The notes beneath the pieces are model-generated. The model had not been told where the DNA came from. It was given only the letters and a program-made list of their open reading frames with translations, and ran no database searches. From Phytohabitans sp036906915 (lineage in GTDB: Bacteria > Actinomycetota > Actinomycetes > Mycobacteriales > Micromonosporaceae), in contig NZ_JBAKHX010000048.1 of NCBI RefSeq assembly GCF_036906915.1, forward strand, positions 1-60,037: a stretch of DNA of 60,037 bases, written 5' to 3'. Made by a program: the position numbers and the translations under genes. Positions 9,015-17,333 of the stretch are shown piece by piece (positions within the stretch are counted from its first letter, which is position 1; every line of letters starts with the position of its first letter).

Positions 9015-10293
9015 CGGACGTCACCTCCAGGCGGGCAGCCGATTCCGGCACCAGTCCCAATTGGACGGTCTGGCGCGGTAGGACGGCGTCGAGCGCCCAG
9101 TCGACGGCGGTGCGCAGCCGGTTGCCCGGCATCGCCAGCAGGTGGTAGCCCGACGTGACTAGCTTGGCGGGCGGCCCGGCGAGCGGGATCCGCAGCGGGT
9201 TGGCGGTCGCCTGCCAGCCCCCGAGGTCCACCACGAACCCGAGGTCAGTGTGCTTGTACGCCCGCTTTTGTTTCCGGCCGTAGGACGCGGCGACATTGTG
9301 CGCGGCGAGCCTGCCCTGCCGGCTGGCGTGCTGCGCGGTCATCGTGGTGATCTCACCGGGCCGGGTCAGGTCGGGCACCGCCGCCGCGTCGCCGCACGCG
9401 AACACCTCCGGGTGACCGGGCACGTTGAGGTACTCGTCGACCACCAGCCGCCCCTTCGTGGTGGGCAGGCCGAGGTCGGCTACCAGCGGATCCGGCCGTA
9501 CTCCGACGCACCAGACCAGCGTGCGGGTCGGCACGAACTCGCCGTCCGTGAGGTGTACGCCGTCGTGGGTGGCCTCCTTGACCGAGGTGCCCATGCGCAC
9601 GTCGACGTCGCGCTCGCGCAGCACCTTGGCGGCGGTCGTCGACAGCCGCGGGTCCAACTCCGGCAGCACCCGGTCGGCGACGTCGAGCAGCAGCCAGCGC
9701 ACCGGCTGGTCGAGCAGCCGGCGGTGCGCCTTGATCAGGTCGCCGGTGAAGAGCGCGCCGTGCGCCGCGACCTCGGTACCCGTGTAGCCGGCACCGACCA
9801 CGACGAACGTGCACCGGGCGGTCCGCTCCTTCGGGTCATCGGTCAGGTCGGCCATCTCGATCTGGCGGGTAACGTGGTCGCGCAGGTACAGCGCCTCCGG
9901 CAGGCCGCGGAAGCCGTGCGCGTGCTCGGCGACCCCGGGAATCGGCAACAGCTTGTTGACGCTGCCGGCGGCGAGCACGAGCCGGTTGTACCCCATGTCG
10001 CGGTACACGCCCTCGGCATCGGAGTAGATCACCTTGCGCCGCTCCAGGTCGATGCCGGTCGCCTCGCCGAGCACCAGCCGGACGCCCGGCAGCGTCGCCG
10101 GCAGAGACACCGACACCCGCCGCGGCTCCAGCACTCCGGTCGCCACTTCGGGCAGCAACGGTACGTAGAGAAAATAGTCGGTCGGGTTCAGCAGCACGAT
10201 CTCGGCCGCGCCCCGGGCGAGCCTGCTCAGCTTGCGGGCAGCCTGGTACCCGGCGAAGCCGGCACCGATGATCACGATCTTTGGTCGGCTCAT
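9007..10293 (-). CDS. Type II NADH dehydrogenase-like FAD/NAD(P) oxidoreductase
   Basis: A 428-residue pyridine-nucleotide disulphide-reductase fold protein, close to NDH-2. The first dinucleotide motif IGAGFAGYQAA is at 9-19. DYFLYVPLLPEVATG and the second motif VVGAGYTGTEVAA (near 168) follow. The FAD-binding FACGDAAAVPD and the Gln-containing TAQHASRQGRLAAHNV complete the set. NDH-2 passes electrons from NADH to quinone at the cytoplasmic face without pumping protons. The C-terminal region (LDAVLPRQTVQLGLVP) is the usual membrane-anchoring amphipathic stretch. It stands alone, divergent from the HAD gene, with a 54-bp shared gap. Confidence 0.9.
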   Translation of the reverse strand: MSRPKIVIIGAGFAGYQAARKLSRLARGAAEIVLLNPTDYFLYVPLLPEVATGVLEPRRVSVSLPATLPGVRLVLGEATGIDLERRKVIYSDAEGVYRDMGYNRLVLAAGSVNKLLPIPGVAEHAHGFRGLPEALYLRDHVTRQIEMADLTDDPKERTARCTFVVVGAGYTGTEVAAHGALFTGDLIKAHRRLLDQPVRWLLLDVADRVLPELDPRLSTTAAKVLRERDVDVRMGTSVKEATHDGVHLTDGEFVPTRTLVWCVGVRPDPLVADLGLPTTKGRLVVDEYLNVPGHPEVFACGDAAAVPDLTRPGEITTMTAQHASRQGRLAAHNVAASYGRKQKRAYKHTDLGFVVDLGGWQATANPLRIPLAGPPAKLVTSGYHLLAMPGNRLRTAVDWALDAVLPRQTVQLGLVPESAARLEVTSAP

Positions 10294-10347
10294 CTGCCCG
10301 CCCTACCCGGGCGGTCGGGGATCAAACTTCCTGGCACTATCGGTCAC

Positions 10348-11043
10348 ATGCGCCGCCTCGTCATGTGGGACATCGACCACACGCTCATGGACGCCGGCAG
10401 GGCGGGGCCGCTCGCCTGCGCCGCCGCATTCACCGCGGTCACCGGACTGCCGCACCGCGAGACGGCGCTGATGGCCGGACGGACCGACCGGGACATCGCG
10501 ATGCAGACGTTCACGCTGCACGGCATAGCCGACTGCGAGCCGCACCTCGACGGCTTCTTCGACGTGGTAGTCGCCGAATTCCTCGCCCGCCGGCACCTGC
10601 TGCGCGAGCAGGGCCGCCTGCTGCCGGGCGTGCCGGACGTGCTGACCGCGCTCGGCGGCCGGCCGCACGTGGTGCAGACCCTGGTCACCGGCAACCTACG
10701 ACCGATAGCCGAGGCCAAGCTCGCCGAGTTCGGGCTGACCGGGCTGGTCGACGTGGAGATCGGCGGGTACGGCACCGAAGACGTCGTACGCGCCACTCTG
10801 GTGCGGGGCAGCCTGGAGCGGGCCACCGCGCGGCACGGCGAGTTCAGCTCCGCCGACGTGTTCGTGGTCGGCGACACCGTGCACGACGTGACCGCCGCAC
10901 TGGCCAACGGCGTCACGGCGATCGCGGTCGCCACCGGCGGCACCACCGCCGCTGACCTGGCCGCCGCCGGGGCTCACGTGGTGCTCGACGACCTGGGCGA
11001 CGTCGATGCGGTCGTGCGACTGCTCGCGGGGGCACCCGACTGA
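10348..11043 (+). CDS. HAD family hydrolase (phosphoglycolate phosphatase type)
   Basis: A 231-residue haloacid dehalogenase-superfamily phosphatase. Motif I is WDIDHT, with nucleophile Asp8 and acid/base Asp10. Motif II is TLVTGN. The Mg-binding motif IV is VFVVGDTVHDVTAA. The helical cap lies between motif I and about residue 80, giving subfamily I. The substrate cannot be read from sequence. It is transcribed divergently from the NDH-2-like gene and ends 25 bp before the TRAP binding-protein gene. Confidence 0.88.
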   Translation: MRRLVMWDIDHTLMDAGRAGPLACAAAFTAVTGLPHRETALMAGRTDRDIAMQTFTLHGIADCEPHLDGFFDVVVAEFLARRHLLREQGRLLPGVPDVLTALGGRPHVVQTLVTGNLRPIAEAKLAEFGLTGLVDVEIGGYGTEDVVRATLVRGSLERATARHGEFSSADVFVVGDTVHDVTAALANGVTAIAVATGGTTAADLAAAGAHVVLDDLGDVDAVVRLLAGAPD

Positions 11044-11068
11044 CGTTGGGTCACCGTACCCTTACCGG

Positions 11069-12058
11069 ATGACCGTGAATCGACGCACGTTGATCAAGGC
11101 CGCCGGTGCCGCGCCCTTGGCACTGGCTGTCACACCGCCTTCTGGGCGGCCGCCCGTCACGGTGCGGGTCGCGACCCCATTCGCGGCCGGGCACATCCTG
11201 GCCGACACCGCGCTGAAGTTCAAAGAGCTGCTCGAAGCCGACACGCGCGGGCGGCTCACCGTCGAAGTGGCGACGTCGGTGCTCAACGAGCAGACCATCA
11301 ACCCGGCGATGATCCCGTGCGACCCCGCCGAGCGGGTCGCCGACATCATCCTCACGGGCGGCCAGCCGATCCAGGACTACGCCCCGGCGTACTTCTTCTT
11401 CAACGGGCCGTACGTCATCCAGGACTACGCCCACTTCCTGCGCGTCTGGGGCAGCCACCTCGGTGCCGAGGCGCGGGCGCTGGTCAGATCCGGTGGCAAC
11501 CTGGTCTCGCTGGGCACGGTATACAGGGGCTTCCGGCAGTTCACGTCGAACAGGCCGATCGTGGTGCCCGCCGACCTCGCCGGCATCAAGCTGCGACTCC
11601 CGCCCGTCCCCGACTGGGTCACGGTGTGGCGTGCGCTCGGCGTAACGCCCGTCGAGGTGCCACTGACCGGCATCTACGAGGCCCTGCGCACGGGCGTGGC
11701 AGAGGCTTCGGAAGGCGACCTGACCCAGATCTCCTCGCTGCGCCTTTACGAGGTGCAGTCGCACCTCACGCTCACCGGCCACCTGGTCGGCTTCGGGCTG
11801 GCCGCCGCCAACACGTGCTTCCTGCGCGACGTGCCATGGCCGCACAAGGTGCGGCGGGCGATGCGCGGCGCCACCGAGTGGGCCAGCCAGTCGATGGCGG
11901 ATCGGGAAGCGGGCCTACAGACCCAGCTGGAGCAGGCCGGCATGACCGTGGTGACCCCCGACGCCGCCGCGATCGAGGCCGCCGCCCGCCCCGCGATCAA
12001 CGACCTCTTCGCAACAAAGTGGACGGTGACAACCTGGGACGAGGTCCTCTCCCTCTAA
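11069..12058 (+). CDS. Orphan TRAP-type solute-binding protein (DctP family)
   Basis: A 329-residue extracytoplasmic binding protein. The ATG at 11069 gives the Tat-like leader NRRTLIKAAGAAPLALAVTPP. The DctP fold follows: VRVATPFAAGHILADTALKFKE, QDYAPAYFFFNGPYVI, the ligand-contact segment ADLAGIKLRLPPVPDW with its Arg, the TPVEVPLTGIYEALRTGVAEASEGD motif, and LTGHLVGFG. DctP proteins normally deliver organic acids to DctQ/DctM permeases. Neither permease gene is in this window, so the partner is elsewhere or lost. The sequence departs from many family members in carrying a Cys (MIPCDPAERV) in the ligand lobe. Confidence 0.85.
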   Translation: MTVNRRTLIKAAGAAPLALAVTPPSGRPPVTVRVATPFAAGHILADTALKFKELLEADTRGRLTVEVATSVLNEQTINPAMIPCDPAERVADIILTGGQPIQDYAPAYFFFNGPYVIQDYAHFLRVWGSHLGAEARALVRSGGNLVSLGTVYRGFRQFTSNRPIVVPADLAGIKLRLPPVPDWVTVWRALGVTPVEVPLTGIYEALRTGVAEASEGDLTQISSLRLYEVQSHLTLTGHLVGFGLAAANTCFLRDVPWPHKVRRAMRGATEWASQSMADREAGLQTQLEQAGMTVVTPDAAAIEAAARPAINDLFATKWTVTTWDEVLSL

Positions 12059-12087
12059 CCCCTCCCACCCCCTCACCCCCTCTGGCC

Positions 12088-12190
12088 CCTCCCCGCCGTC
12101 TCGCCTCTCCCCGCCGTCTCGCCCCTCTCTCCGCGTCTCGCCCCTCTCGCCGCCTCTGGCGCCTTACCCTGCGTCTCGCGCCTCTCGCCG
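12088..12190. repeat. C/T-rich imperfect tandem array (about 19-bp unit)
   Basis: Five to six degenerate units resembling CCCGCGTCTCGCCCCTCT lie between the TRAP binding-protein gene and the hairpin element at 12193. The top strand is almost purely C and T with a few G. Together with the element they fill the 305-bp gene-free stretch 12059-12363. No open frame or RNA gene is seen. Confidence 0.8.
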
Positions 12191-12192
12191 TC

Positions 12193-12267
12193 GATCAAGG
12201 GCGAACGCATGTGGTTTGATCTCTTTTCCACGTGCGTTTGCCCTTGATCCGTGGTTTGCCCTCGATC
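12193..12267 (+). repeat. 76-bp-type 3'-end hairpin element, copy A
   Basis: Left arm 12193-12214, loop TTTGATCTCTTTT at 12215-12227, right arm 12228-12249. A CCTCGATC copy of the arm end stands at 12260-12267 after a 10-base spacer; the other seven copies have 11 and CCTTGATC. The two differences between the arms are both G·T wobble pairs. It stands 134 bp after the TRAP binding-protein stop, in that gene's sense. Confidence 0.9.
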
Positions 12268-12363
12268 GACGAACGTCTGATCACCCCTACGCGGAGGCAC
12301 ACTAGCTGCGGGAAAGCGCCACCCCGTCCGAACAGCGAGGGTCGATCATGTTTTGATGGGGTC

Positions 12364-12912
12364 ATGCCGGTACAGCCCGACCCCGACACTCGCCGTGGGC
12401 AGCCCACGCGGCGGCCGGCGGGGCCACGCACCAAGTGGGTGCCGGTGGAGGAGCTTTCGCCGCTGGCCCGCGCCCTGCTCAGCGAGGATCTGGGCGGCCG
12501 CGATGTGGTGCCCGCGCACGTGGCCAGCCGGGTGACGGCGCAGGCAGACGAGTGGAGCGCGCACGGCTTCGACGCGGAAACCCTCCGCCCATGGCAGGAC
12601 ATGGACCCGGCCACGGCCGCCTACCTTGTGCAGCGCGGCGTCGAACCGCGAGTGCTGGACCTGCCGGTGGCCGCGTTCGCGAACGCGCAGCCGGTGCCGC
12701 TGCGGCTGGCGATCACCACCGGCCGGATCACGGTGGAGCGGGCGTACGAGTTGCTGGTGCTGACCGGCGAACACCAGGAGCCCAGACCACCCGCCCTACA
12801 GTCGCCGGTGACGCCCGCCGCACCACGCACGGCCGAACCCTCCAAACCGGCCCCAAAGGTGACGCCGGTCCTGTTCTCTCACGCCACGATCCCCACCGAC
12901 GACCTCCCCTAA
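12364..12912 (+). CDS. Hypothetical protein
   Basis: I do not recognise this 182-residue protein. The likely ATG is at 12364. The frame stays open upstream, but that part would be encoded by the hairpin element and is discounted. A basic N-terminus (RRGQPTRRPAGPRTKWV) leads to a helical core at about 35-145 (VEELSPLARALLSEDLGGRDVV, WQDMDPATAAYLVQRGVEPRVL, GRITVERAYELLVLTGEH). The Pro-rich tail ends in IPTDDLP. There is no signal peptide or membrane segment. Hairpin elements A and B flank the gene on both sides. The codon pattern is normal for the region, so I take it as real. Confidence 0.65.
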   Translation: MPVQPDPDTRRGQPTRRPAGPRTKWVPVEELSPLARALLSEDLGGRDVVPAHVASRVTAQADEWSAHGFDAETLRPWQDMDPATAAYLVQRGVEPRVLDLPVAAFANAQPVPLRLAITTGRITVERAYELLVLTGEHQEPRPPALQSPVTPAAPRTAEPSKPAPKVTPVLFSHATIPTDDLP

Positions 12913-13078
12913 CGACCAGCCCCACCGCGCGGCCCTGTCCCGCCAAGCCCTTCGCGGCCGCCGACGACGCTGGCGCTCCAAGATCAGGCGGGTACTCGTG
13001 CGTGACGCCCAGCCCGCGTCAAGCGGGCGGCGGACGCTCCCACCCGTGTCGCTGTCGGCGGCGGCCTGAGGCCGCGTC

Positions 13079-13154
13079 GATCAAGGAAATCTGCATGGAT
13101 CAAGGGCAAACGCACGCGGAAAAGAGATCAAACCCCGTGCGTTTGCCCTTGATC
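13079..13154 (-). repeat. 76-bp 3'-end hairpin element, copy B
   Basis: On the plus strand: GATCAAGG at 13079-13086, 11-base spacer, arm 13098-13119, loop 13120-13132 (AAAAGAGATCAAA, the reverse complement of copy A's loop), arm 13133-13154. The arms differ at one position. Read on the minus strand it lies 44 bp past the uppS stop, in the sense of uppS. G-rich DNA fills the gap to the gene. Confidence 0.92.
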
Positions 13155-13198
13155 GACGGACAGAGGGGCGCCGGCCGGTGCGGCGCGGCGCGGCGCGG

Positions 13199-14011
13199 CT
13201 ACTGAGTGGGTGGGGGGACTGGGTTGGGGAGGGCGCCGCCGAAGCGGCGGTCGCGTTGGGCGTACAACTCGCAGGCGTACCACAGGTGCCGGCGGTCGAA
13301 GTCGGGCCACAGCGTGTCCAGGAAGACCATCTCGGCGTACGCGCTCTGCCAAAGCAGGAAGTTCGACGTGCGCTGCTCCCCCGACGGCCGCAGGAAGAGG
13401 TCCACTTCGGGCACTTCCGGGTGGTACAGGTATCGCGCGACCATCTTCTCGTTGACCTTGTCAGGGTCGACCTTTCCGGCCGCCACATCCCGCGCGATAG
13501 CGGCCGCCGCGTCAGCGATTTCGGCCTGCCCGCCATAGTTGACGCAGAACTGCAGGGTCAGCATCGAGTTGTGCCGCGACATCTGCTCGGCGGTCACCAG
13601 CTCGGAGATCACGCTCTTCCACAACCTGCCGGGCCGGCCCGACCACACGACCCGGACGCCCAGGTCGACGAGCTGGTCGCGGCGGCGCCGGATGACGTCG
13701 CGGTTGAAGCCCATCAGGAAGCGGACCTCGTCGGGCGAGCGCCGCCAGTTCTCGGTCGAGAAGGCGTACGCCGACAGGTAGGGGATGCCCAGCTCGATGG
13801 CGCCCTCGATCGCGTCGAAGAGCGAGTATTCGCCCTGCTCGTGCCCCCTTGTCCGGGGTAGGCCGCGCTCCTTGGCCCACCGGCCGTTGCCGTCCATCAC
13901 CATCGCCACGTGCCGCGGCAGGCTGTCTTTCGGCAGTGCGGGTGGGCGGGCACCCGACGGGTGTGGCGTCGGCGGGACGAGCTCCCGGCGAAGCGAACGG
14001 ATCACGGTCAA
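13199..14011 (-). CDS. uppS: Isoprenyl transferase (undecaprenyl/decaprenyl diphosphate synthase, cis type)
   Basis: A 270-residue cis-prenyltransferase that condenses isopentenyl diphosphate units into the lipid carrier used for peptidoglycan and glycan export. The hallmark MVMDGNGRWAKERG includes catalytic Asp40. The family blocks YAFSTENWRRSPDEV, QFCVNYGGQAEI, VDLFLRPSGEQRTSNFLLWQSAYAE and WPDF all follow. The start overlaps the recO stop by 4 bp. The recO-uppS pair matches mycobacterial Rv2362c-Rv2361c. Chain length cannot be told from sequence alone. Confidence 0.95.
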   Translation of the reverse strand: MTVIRSLRRELVPPTPHPSGARPPALPKDSLPRHVAMVMDGNGRWAKERGLPRTRGHEQGEYSLFDAIEGAIELGIPYLSAYAFSTENWRRSPDEVRFLMGFNRDVIRRRRDQLVDLGVRVVWSGRPGRLWKSVISELVTAEQMSRHNSMLTLQFCVNYGGQAEIADAAAAIARDVAAGKVDPDKVNEKMVARYLYHPEVPEVDLFLRPSGEQRTSNFLLWQSAYAEMVFLDTLWPDFDRRHLWYACELYAQRDRRFGGALPNPVPPPTQ

Positions 14012-14754
14012 CCCCTATCGACGAGCGGCAGCGAGCGTAACCCGCGCTCCAGGTGCCACTGCAAATGCGCCGCGACCAGGCCGCTGCACTCGCGCCGGGT
14101 CGCATTTTCCGCGCCGTCGGCTAGCCGCCAGTTGCCGGACGTCAGGGCGGACATCAGGTCGATGGTGGCGGGTGCGGGGTGCGCCGCTCCCGGCGGCCGG
14201 CAGTCGGGGCAGACGCACCCGCCGGCGGGTACCGAGAAGGCGCCGTGCCGCCCGGGGGTGCCGCAGACCGCGCACTCGACCAGCGCGGGCGCCCAGCCGG
14301 CGAGCCCCATGCCCCGCAGCAGGTACGCGTCGAGGATCAGCGTGCTGGCGTGGGCCCCCTCGGCGAGCGCGCGCAAGGCGCCCAGGGTCAGCAGGAACAG
14401 CCGCAGCGTCGGCTCGGCCTCCACCGGGGTGAGCCGCTCGGCCGTCTCGGCGATCGCGCTGGCCGTCGTGTATCGGGGGTAGTCGTCAAGGAACCGCTTG
14501 GCGTACAGCTCGATGCCCTCGACCTGCCGCACGGTGTGCAGCCCTGTGCCCTCGGCGAGCTGCAGGTCGACGTGCCCGAACGGCTCCAGCCGGCCGCCGA
14601 ACCGCGACGTGGTTCGCCGTACGCCCCGCGCGACTGCCCGGATGCGGCCGTGCCGGCGGGTCAGCAGCGTGATGATCCGATCGGACTCGCCCAGTTTCTG
14701 CACGCGCAGCACCACCGCGTCGTCGCGGTAGAGCGGCTTGCTGTATCCGGGCAC
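14008..14754 (-). CDS. recO: DNA repair protein RecO
   Basis: A 248-residue RecFOR-pathway protein that loads RecA on SSB-coated DNA. The N-terminal OB fold begins YRDDAVVLRVQKLGESDRIITLL and continues RHGRIRAVARGVRRTTSRFGGRLEPF. A helical domain follows. The C-terminal zinc site has four Cys (CAVCGTPGRHG and CVCPDC, about 160-185), typical of actinobacterial RecO. It is translationally coupled to uppS downstream. Its promoter should lie in the 86-bp gap shared with the divergent DUF4097 gene. Confidence 0.95.
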   Translation of the reverse strand: MPGYSKPLYRDDAVVLRVQKLGESDRIITLLTRRHGRIRAVARGVRRTTSRFGGRLEPFGHVDLQLAEGTGLHTVRQVEGIELYAKRFLDDYPRYTTASAIAETAERLTPVEAEPTLRLFLLTLGALRALAEGAHASTLILDAYLLRGMGLAGWAPALVECAVCGTPGRHGAFSVPAGGCVCPDCRPPGAAHPAPATIDLMSALTSGNWRLADGAENATRRECSGLVAAHLQWHLERGLRSLPLVDRG

Positions 14755-14840
14755 GGCACCATTCTGCCCCCACAGAACTCAGGGTCTTATCGGGTGGTGA
14801 TCCTGATGTGCCCTCCGGGCAGCCGGCATACGGTCCAGTC

Positions 14841-15617
14841 ATGGTTTCCCGCGTCCTGCCCGCCGCTGTCCTCGGTGCGGCCCTGGTCGCCACGCTCGCC
14901 GCCTGCGGCGAGGTGGCCTACTCCCGGCTCGAGTTCAACGACACCGAAAACGTCGCGATCACCGAGATCCGCCTGGAGCCGGGCAGCGGCGACCTCACGG
15001 TGGAGAGCACCGACACCAAGCAGGTGGAGATCCGCCGCATGGTGCGGTACCGCTCCAACGAGCCCGACACGTCGTACAAGATCGAAGGCACGACGCTGGT
15101 GCTCGACGCCGACTGCGGCAGTTGGTGCTCGGTCAACTACGAGGTGACGGCCCCGAAGGGTGTCGCGGTGCGGGGTGGCAACGACTCGGGCAACATCAAC
15201 CTGTCCGGGGTGTCCGCAGTGGACATGAAGATCGACTCGGGCAACATCACGGTGTCCGGCGCGACCGGCAAGGTGGCCGCCGAGACCGGCTCGGGCAACG
15301 TGATCGTCAGGGGGGCGACGGGCGGCGTCGACCTGAAGAGCGGCTCCGGCAACATCGACGCCGACAACCTGGGCGGCCCGCAGAACACCGCGCGCGCCGA
15401 CTCCGGCAACATCGGGCTGTCGCTCACCGCGCCGGGCGCGGTCACCGCACAGGCCGACAGCGGCAACATCCGGGTGCGGGTGCCGTCGGACAGCTACCAG
15501 GTGGAGGCGCGCACCGACTCCGGCCGCACCGACATCGGGGTGCCGGACGTACCGGACGGCAAGCACCTGATCGACCTGAGCACCGACAGCGGCAACATCA
15601 CGATCAGCAGTAGCTAG
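14841..15617 (+). CDS. DUF4097 family lipoprotein with repeated SGNI strands
   Basis: A 258-residue exported protein. The signal peptide ends at lipobox LAAC with Cys22. The rest is a DUF4097-type right-handed beta structure. The motif [D/G]SGN[I/V] recurs seven times at roughly 20-residue spacing (DSGNINLSG, DSGNITVSG, GSGNVIVRG, GSGNIDADN, DSGNIGLSL, DSGNIRVRV, DSGNITISS), as expected for rungs of a beta solenoid. Two Cys in DCGSWCSVNY may form a disulphide. Family function is unknown; some members are cell-envelope stress-associated adhesin-like proteins. The ATG at 14841 is chosen because it gives a clean signal peptide. Confidence 0.85.
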   Translation: MVSRVLPAAVLGAALVATLAACGEVAYSRLEFNDTENVAITEIRLEPGSGDLTVESTDTKQVEIRRMVRYRSNEPDTSYKIEGTTLVLDADCGSWCSVNYEVTAPKGVAVRGGNDSGNINLSGVSAVDMKIDSGNITVSGATGKVAAETGSGNVIVRGATGGVDLKSGSGNIDADNLGGPQNTARADSGNIGLSLTAPGAVTAQADSGNIRVRVPSDSYQVEARTDSGRTDIGVPDVPDGKHLIDLSTDSGNITISSS

Positions 15618-15671
15618 CGCCTGTGTCGAAGTGAGGCCGGAGCTTGGCGAGGCCAGGCGGCGACACGGGCC

Positions 15672-16454
15672 CTAGAGCGGCTCGCCGAGGGGGTGCTCGC
15701 AGAAGAAGCCGCCGAGCCGGTCCAGGGCGATCGAATTGCCCCGCGGTAGCGAGTCGGCGTAGGTCTCCGAATCGTCCCGCGGGTGGTAGCCGATCTGCTC
15801 GCCCTCGGCCAGCGACAGCCAGCGGCGGGTGTTACGGCTGATTCCCCACAGCACCTGGTAGCCGGTGCGGTCGGTCACCAGGCAGGCCTCGACCAGCCGG
15901 GCGCAGTCGTCCGGTGACATCCAGACGTCGAGCAGGCTGGCCGAGAGCGGCGTCGCGAAGCAGGCACCGATCCGCAGCGCGAACACGCTCATGCCGAACC
16001 GGTCGGCGTACAGGCTGCCGAGCGACTCCACCGCCGCTTTGCTCCAGCCGTAGTAGGTGTCTGGCCGGGCGGGCACGGTCGCCGGCAGCGGGTCGCCTTT
16101 CGGGTAGAAACCCGCGGCGTGGATGGTGGAAGCCAGCAGGACGCGGCGGACGCCGGCTTCGCGGGCGGCTTCCAGCACGGTACGGGTGCCATCGACGTTG
16201 AGTCGCTGCAGGTCCGCCCAGCTTCGCTCGACCGGGTACGCGGCGAGGTGCAGCACCGCATCGACATTGGCGACCGCCCGAGCGAGCGTGCCCGGGTCGG
16301 TCAGGTCGCCTTCGATCAGGGTCTCGCCGGGGGCGGCCGGTTCTTGGCGAGCCAGGTCGAGCAGGCGCAGCTCGCGGTCGGGGCGGGCGAGCCGGGGCCG
16401 GAGCAGGCGGCCGACGCGACCGGCCGAGCCGGTGACGAGCAGCCGCCCGCCCAC
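15672..16454 (-). CDS. NAD-dependent epimerase/dehydratase (uronate dehydrogenase-like SDR)
   Basis: A 260-residue extended-type SDR. The Rossmann motif VTGSAGRVG is at 7-15, EGDLTDP is near 49-54, and the NAAL-like HLAAYPVE is near 69-76. The catalytic YGWSK pair is Tyr135/Lys139. The short length and the sequence STIHAAGFYPKGDP recall uronate or hexuronate dehydrogenases, but the substrate is not certain. The GTG start at 16454 is directly against the era stop at 16455, so the gene is probably the last of the phoH-to-era operon in this genome. Confidence 0.85.
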   Translation of the reverse strand: MGGRLLVTGSAGRVGRLLRPRLARPDRELRLLDLARQEPAAPGETLIEGDLTDPGTLARAVANVDAVLHLAAYPVERSWADLQRLNVDGTRTVLEAAREAGVRRVLLASTIHAAGFYPKGDPLPATVPARPDTYYGWSKAAVESLGSLYADRFGMSVFALRIGACFATPLSASLLDVWMSPDDCARLVEACLVTDRTGYQVLWGISRNTRRWLSLAEGEQIGYHPRDDSETYADSLPRGNSIALDRLGGFFCEHPLGEPL

Positions 16455-17333
16455 TCAGAAGCCCAGCTTGCGGAGCTGCTTCGGATCGCGCTGCCAGTCC
16501 TTGGCCACCCGGACGTGCAGGTCGAGGTACACCTTGCCGCCGATCAGCCCTTCGATCGCCTGCCGGGAGCGGGTGCCGACCTCTTTGAGCCTGCTGGCCT
16601 TCGCGCCGATCACGATCGCCTTCTGGCTCTGCCGCTCGACGTACACGTCGGCGTAGATCTTGGTGAGCCCGCCCTCGCGCATCATCTCCTCGACCACGAC
16701 GGCGATCGAGTGCGGCAGCTCGTCGCGGACGCCCTCCAGCGCGGCCTCGCGGATCAGCTCGGCGATCAGCACCTGCTCGGGCTCGTCGGTGAGCATGTCG
16801 TCGGGGTAGAGCTGCGGCGACTCCGGCAGGTATCCGGTCATCACGTCGATCAGCGTCTCGACCTGGTATCCGGAGACGGCGCTGACCGGCACCACCTCGG
16901 CGAACTCGCCCAGCTCGCTGACCGCGATGAGCTGTTCGGCGAGCCGCTTCTTGTCGACCAGGTCGGCCTTTGTGACCACGGCGATCACCGACGCCTTGAG
17001 CTCGGCCAGCTCGCCGGTGATGAACCGGTCGCCGCGGCCGATCTCCTCGTCGGCCGGGATGCACAGGCCGATCGCGTCGACCTCGCTCCAGGTCTGCCGC
17101 ACCAGGTCGTTGAGGCGCTCGCCGAGCAGCGTGCGCGGCCGGTGCAGGCCCGGGGTGTCGACGAGGACGAGCTGCGCCTCGGGCCGGTGCAGCACGCCGC
17201 GGATGATGTGCCGCGTCGTCTGCGGCTTGTTGGATGTGATGGCGATCTTCTGCCCGATGATCGCGTTCATCAGGGTCGACTTGCCGGCGTTCGGCCGCCC
17301 TACGAAGCAGGCGAACCCCGCCCGGTACGTCAC
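16455..17333 (-). CDS. era: GTPase Era
   Basis: A 292-residue essential-type GTPase that binds the 3' end of 16S rRNA during 30S maturation. G1 GRPNAGKS is at 12-19, the switch ITSNKPQTTRH follows, G3 is DTPGLHRPR and G4 is TKAD. The C-terminal KH domain carries VYVERQSQKAIVIGAKASRLKEVGTRSRQAIE and ends KDWQRDPKQLRKLGF, the typical C-terminus. The start overlaps the deaminase-like gene by 4 bp. Confidence 0.97.
   Translation of the reverse strand: MTYRAGFACFVGRPNAGKSTLMNAIIGQKIAITSNKPQTTRHIIRGVLHRPEAQLVLVDTPGLHRPRTLLGERLNDLVRQTWSEVDAIGLCIPADEEIGRGDRFITGELAELKASVIAVVTKADLVDKKRLAEQLIAVSELGEFAEVVPVSAVSGYQVETLIDVMTGYLPESPQLYPDDMLTDEPEQVLIAELIREAALEGVRDELPHSIAVVVEEMMREGGLTKIYADVYVERQSQKAIVIGAKASRLKEVGTRSRQAIEGLIGGKVYLDLHVRVAKDWQRDPKQLRKLGF

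Noticed and set aside
11092..11099. GATCAAGG inside the TRAP binding-protein gene
   Set aside because: A single 8-mer in coding sequence (Leu-Ile-Lys-Ala) with no arms around it.
12232..12363. Upstream start for the hypothetical gene at 12364, reading through element A
   Set aside because: The first 44 codons would be encoded by the dispersed hairpin element; similar short frames appear at other copies for the same reason.
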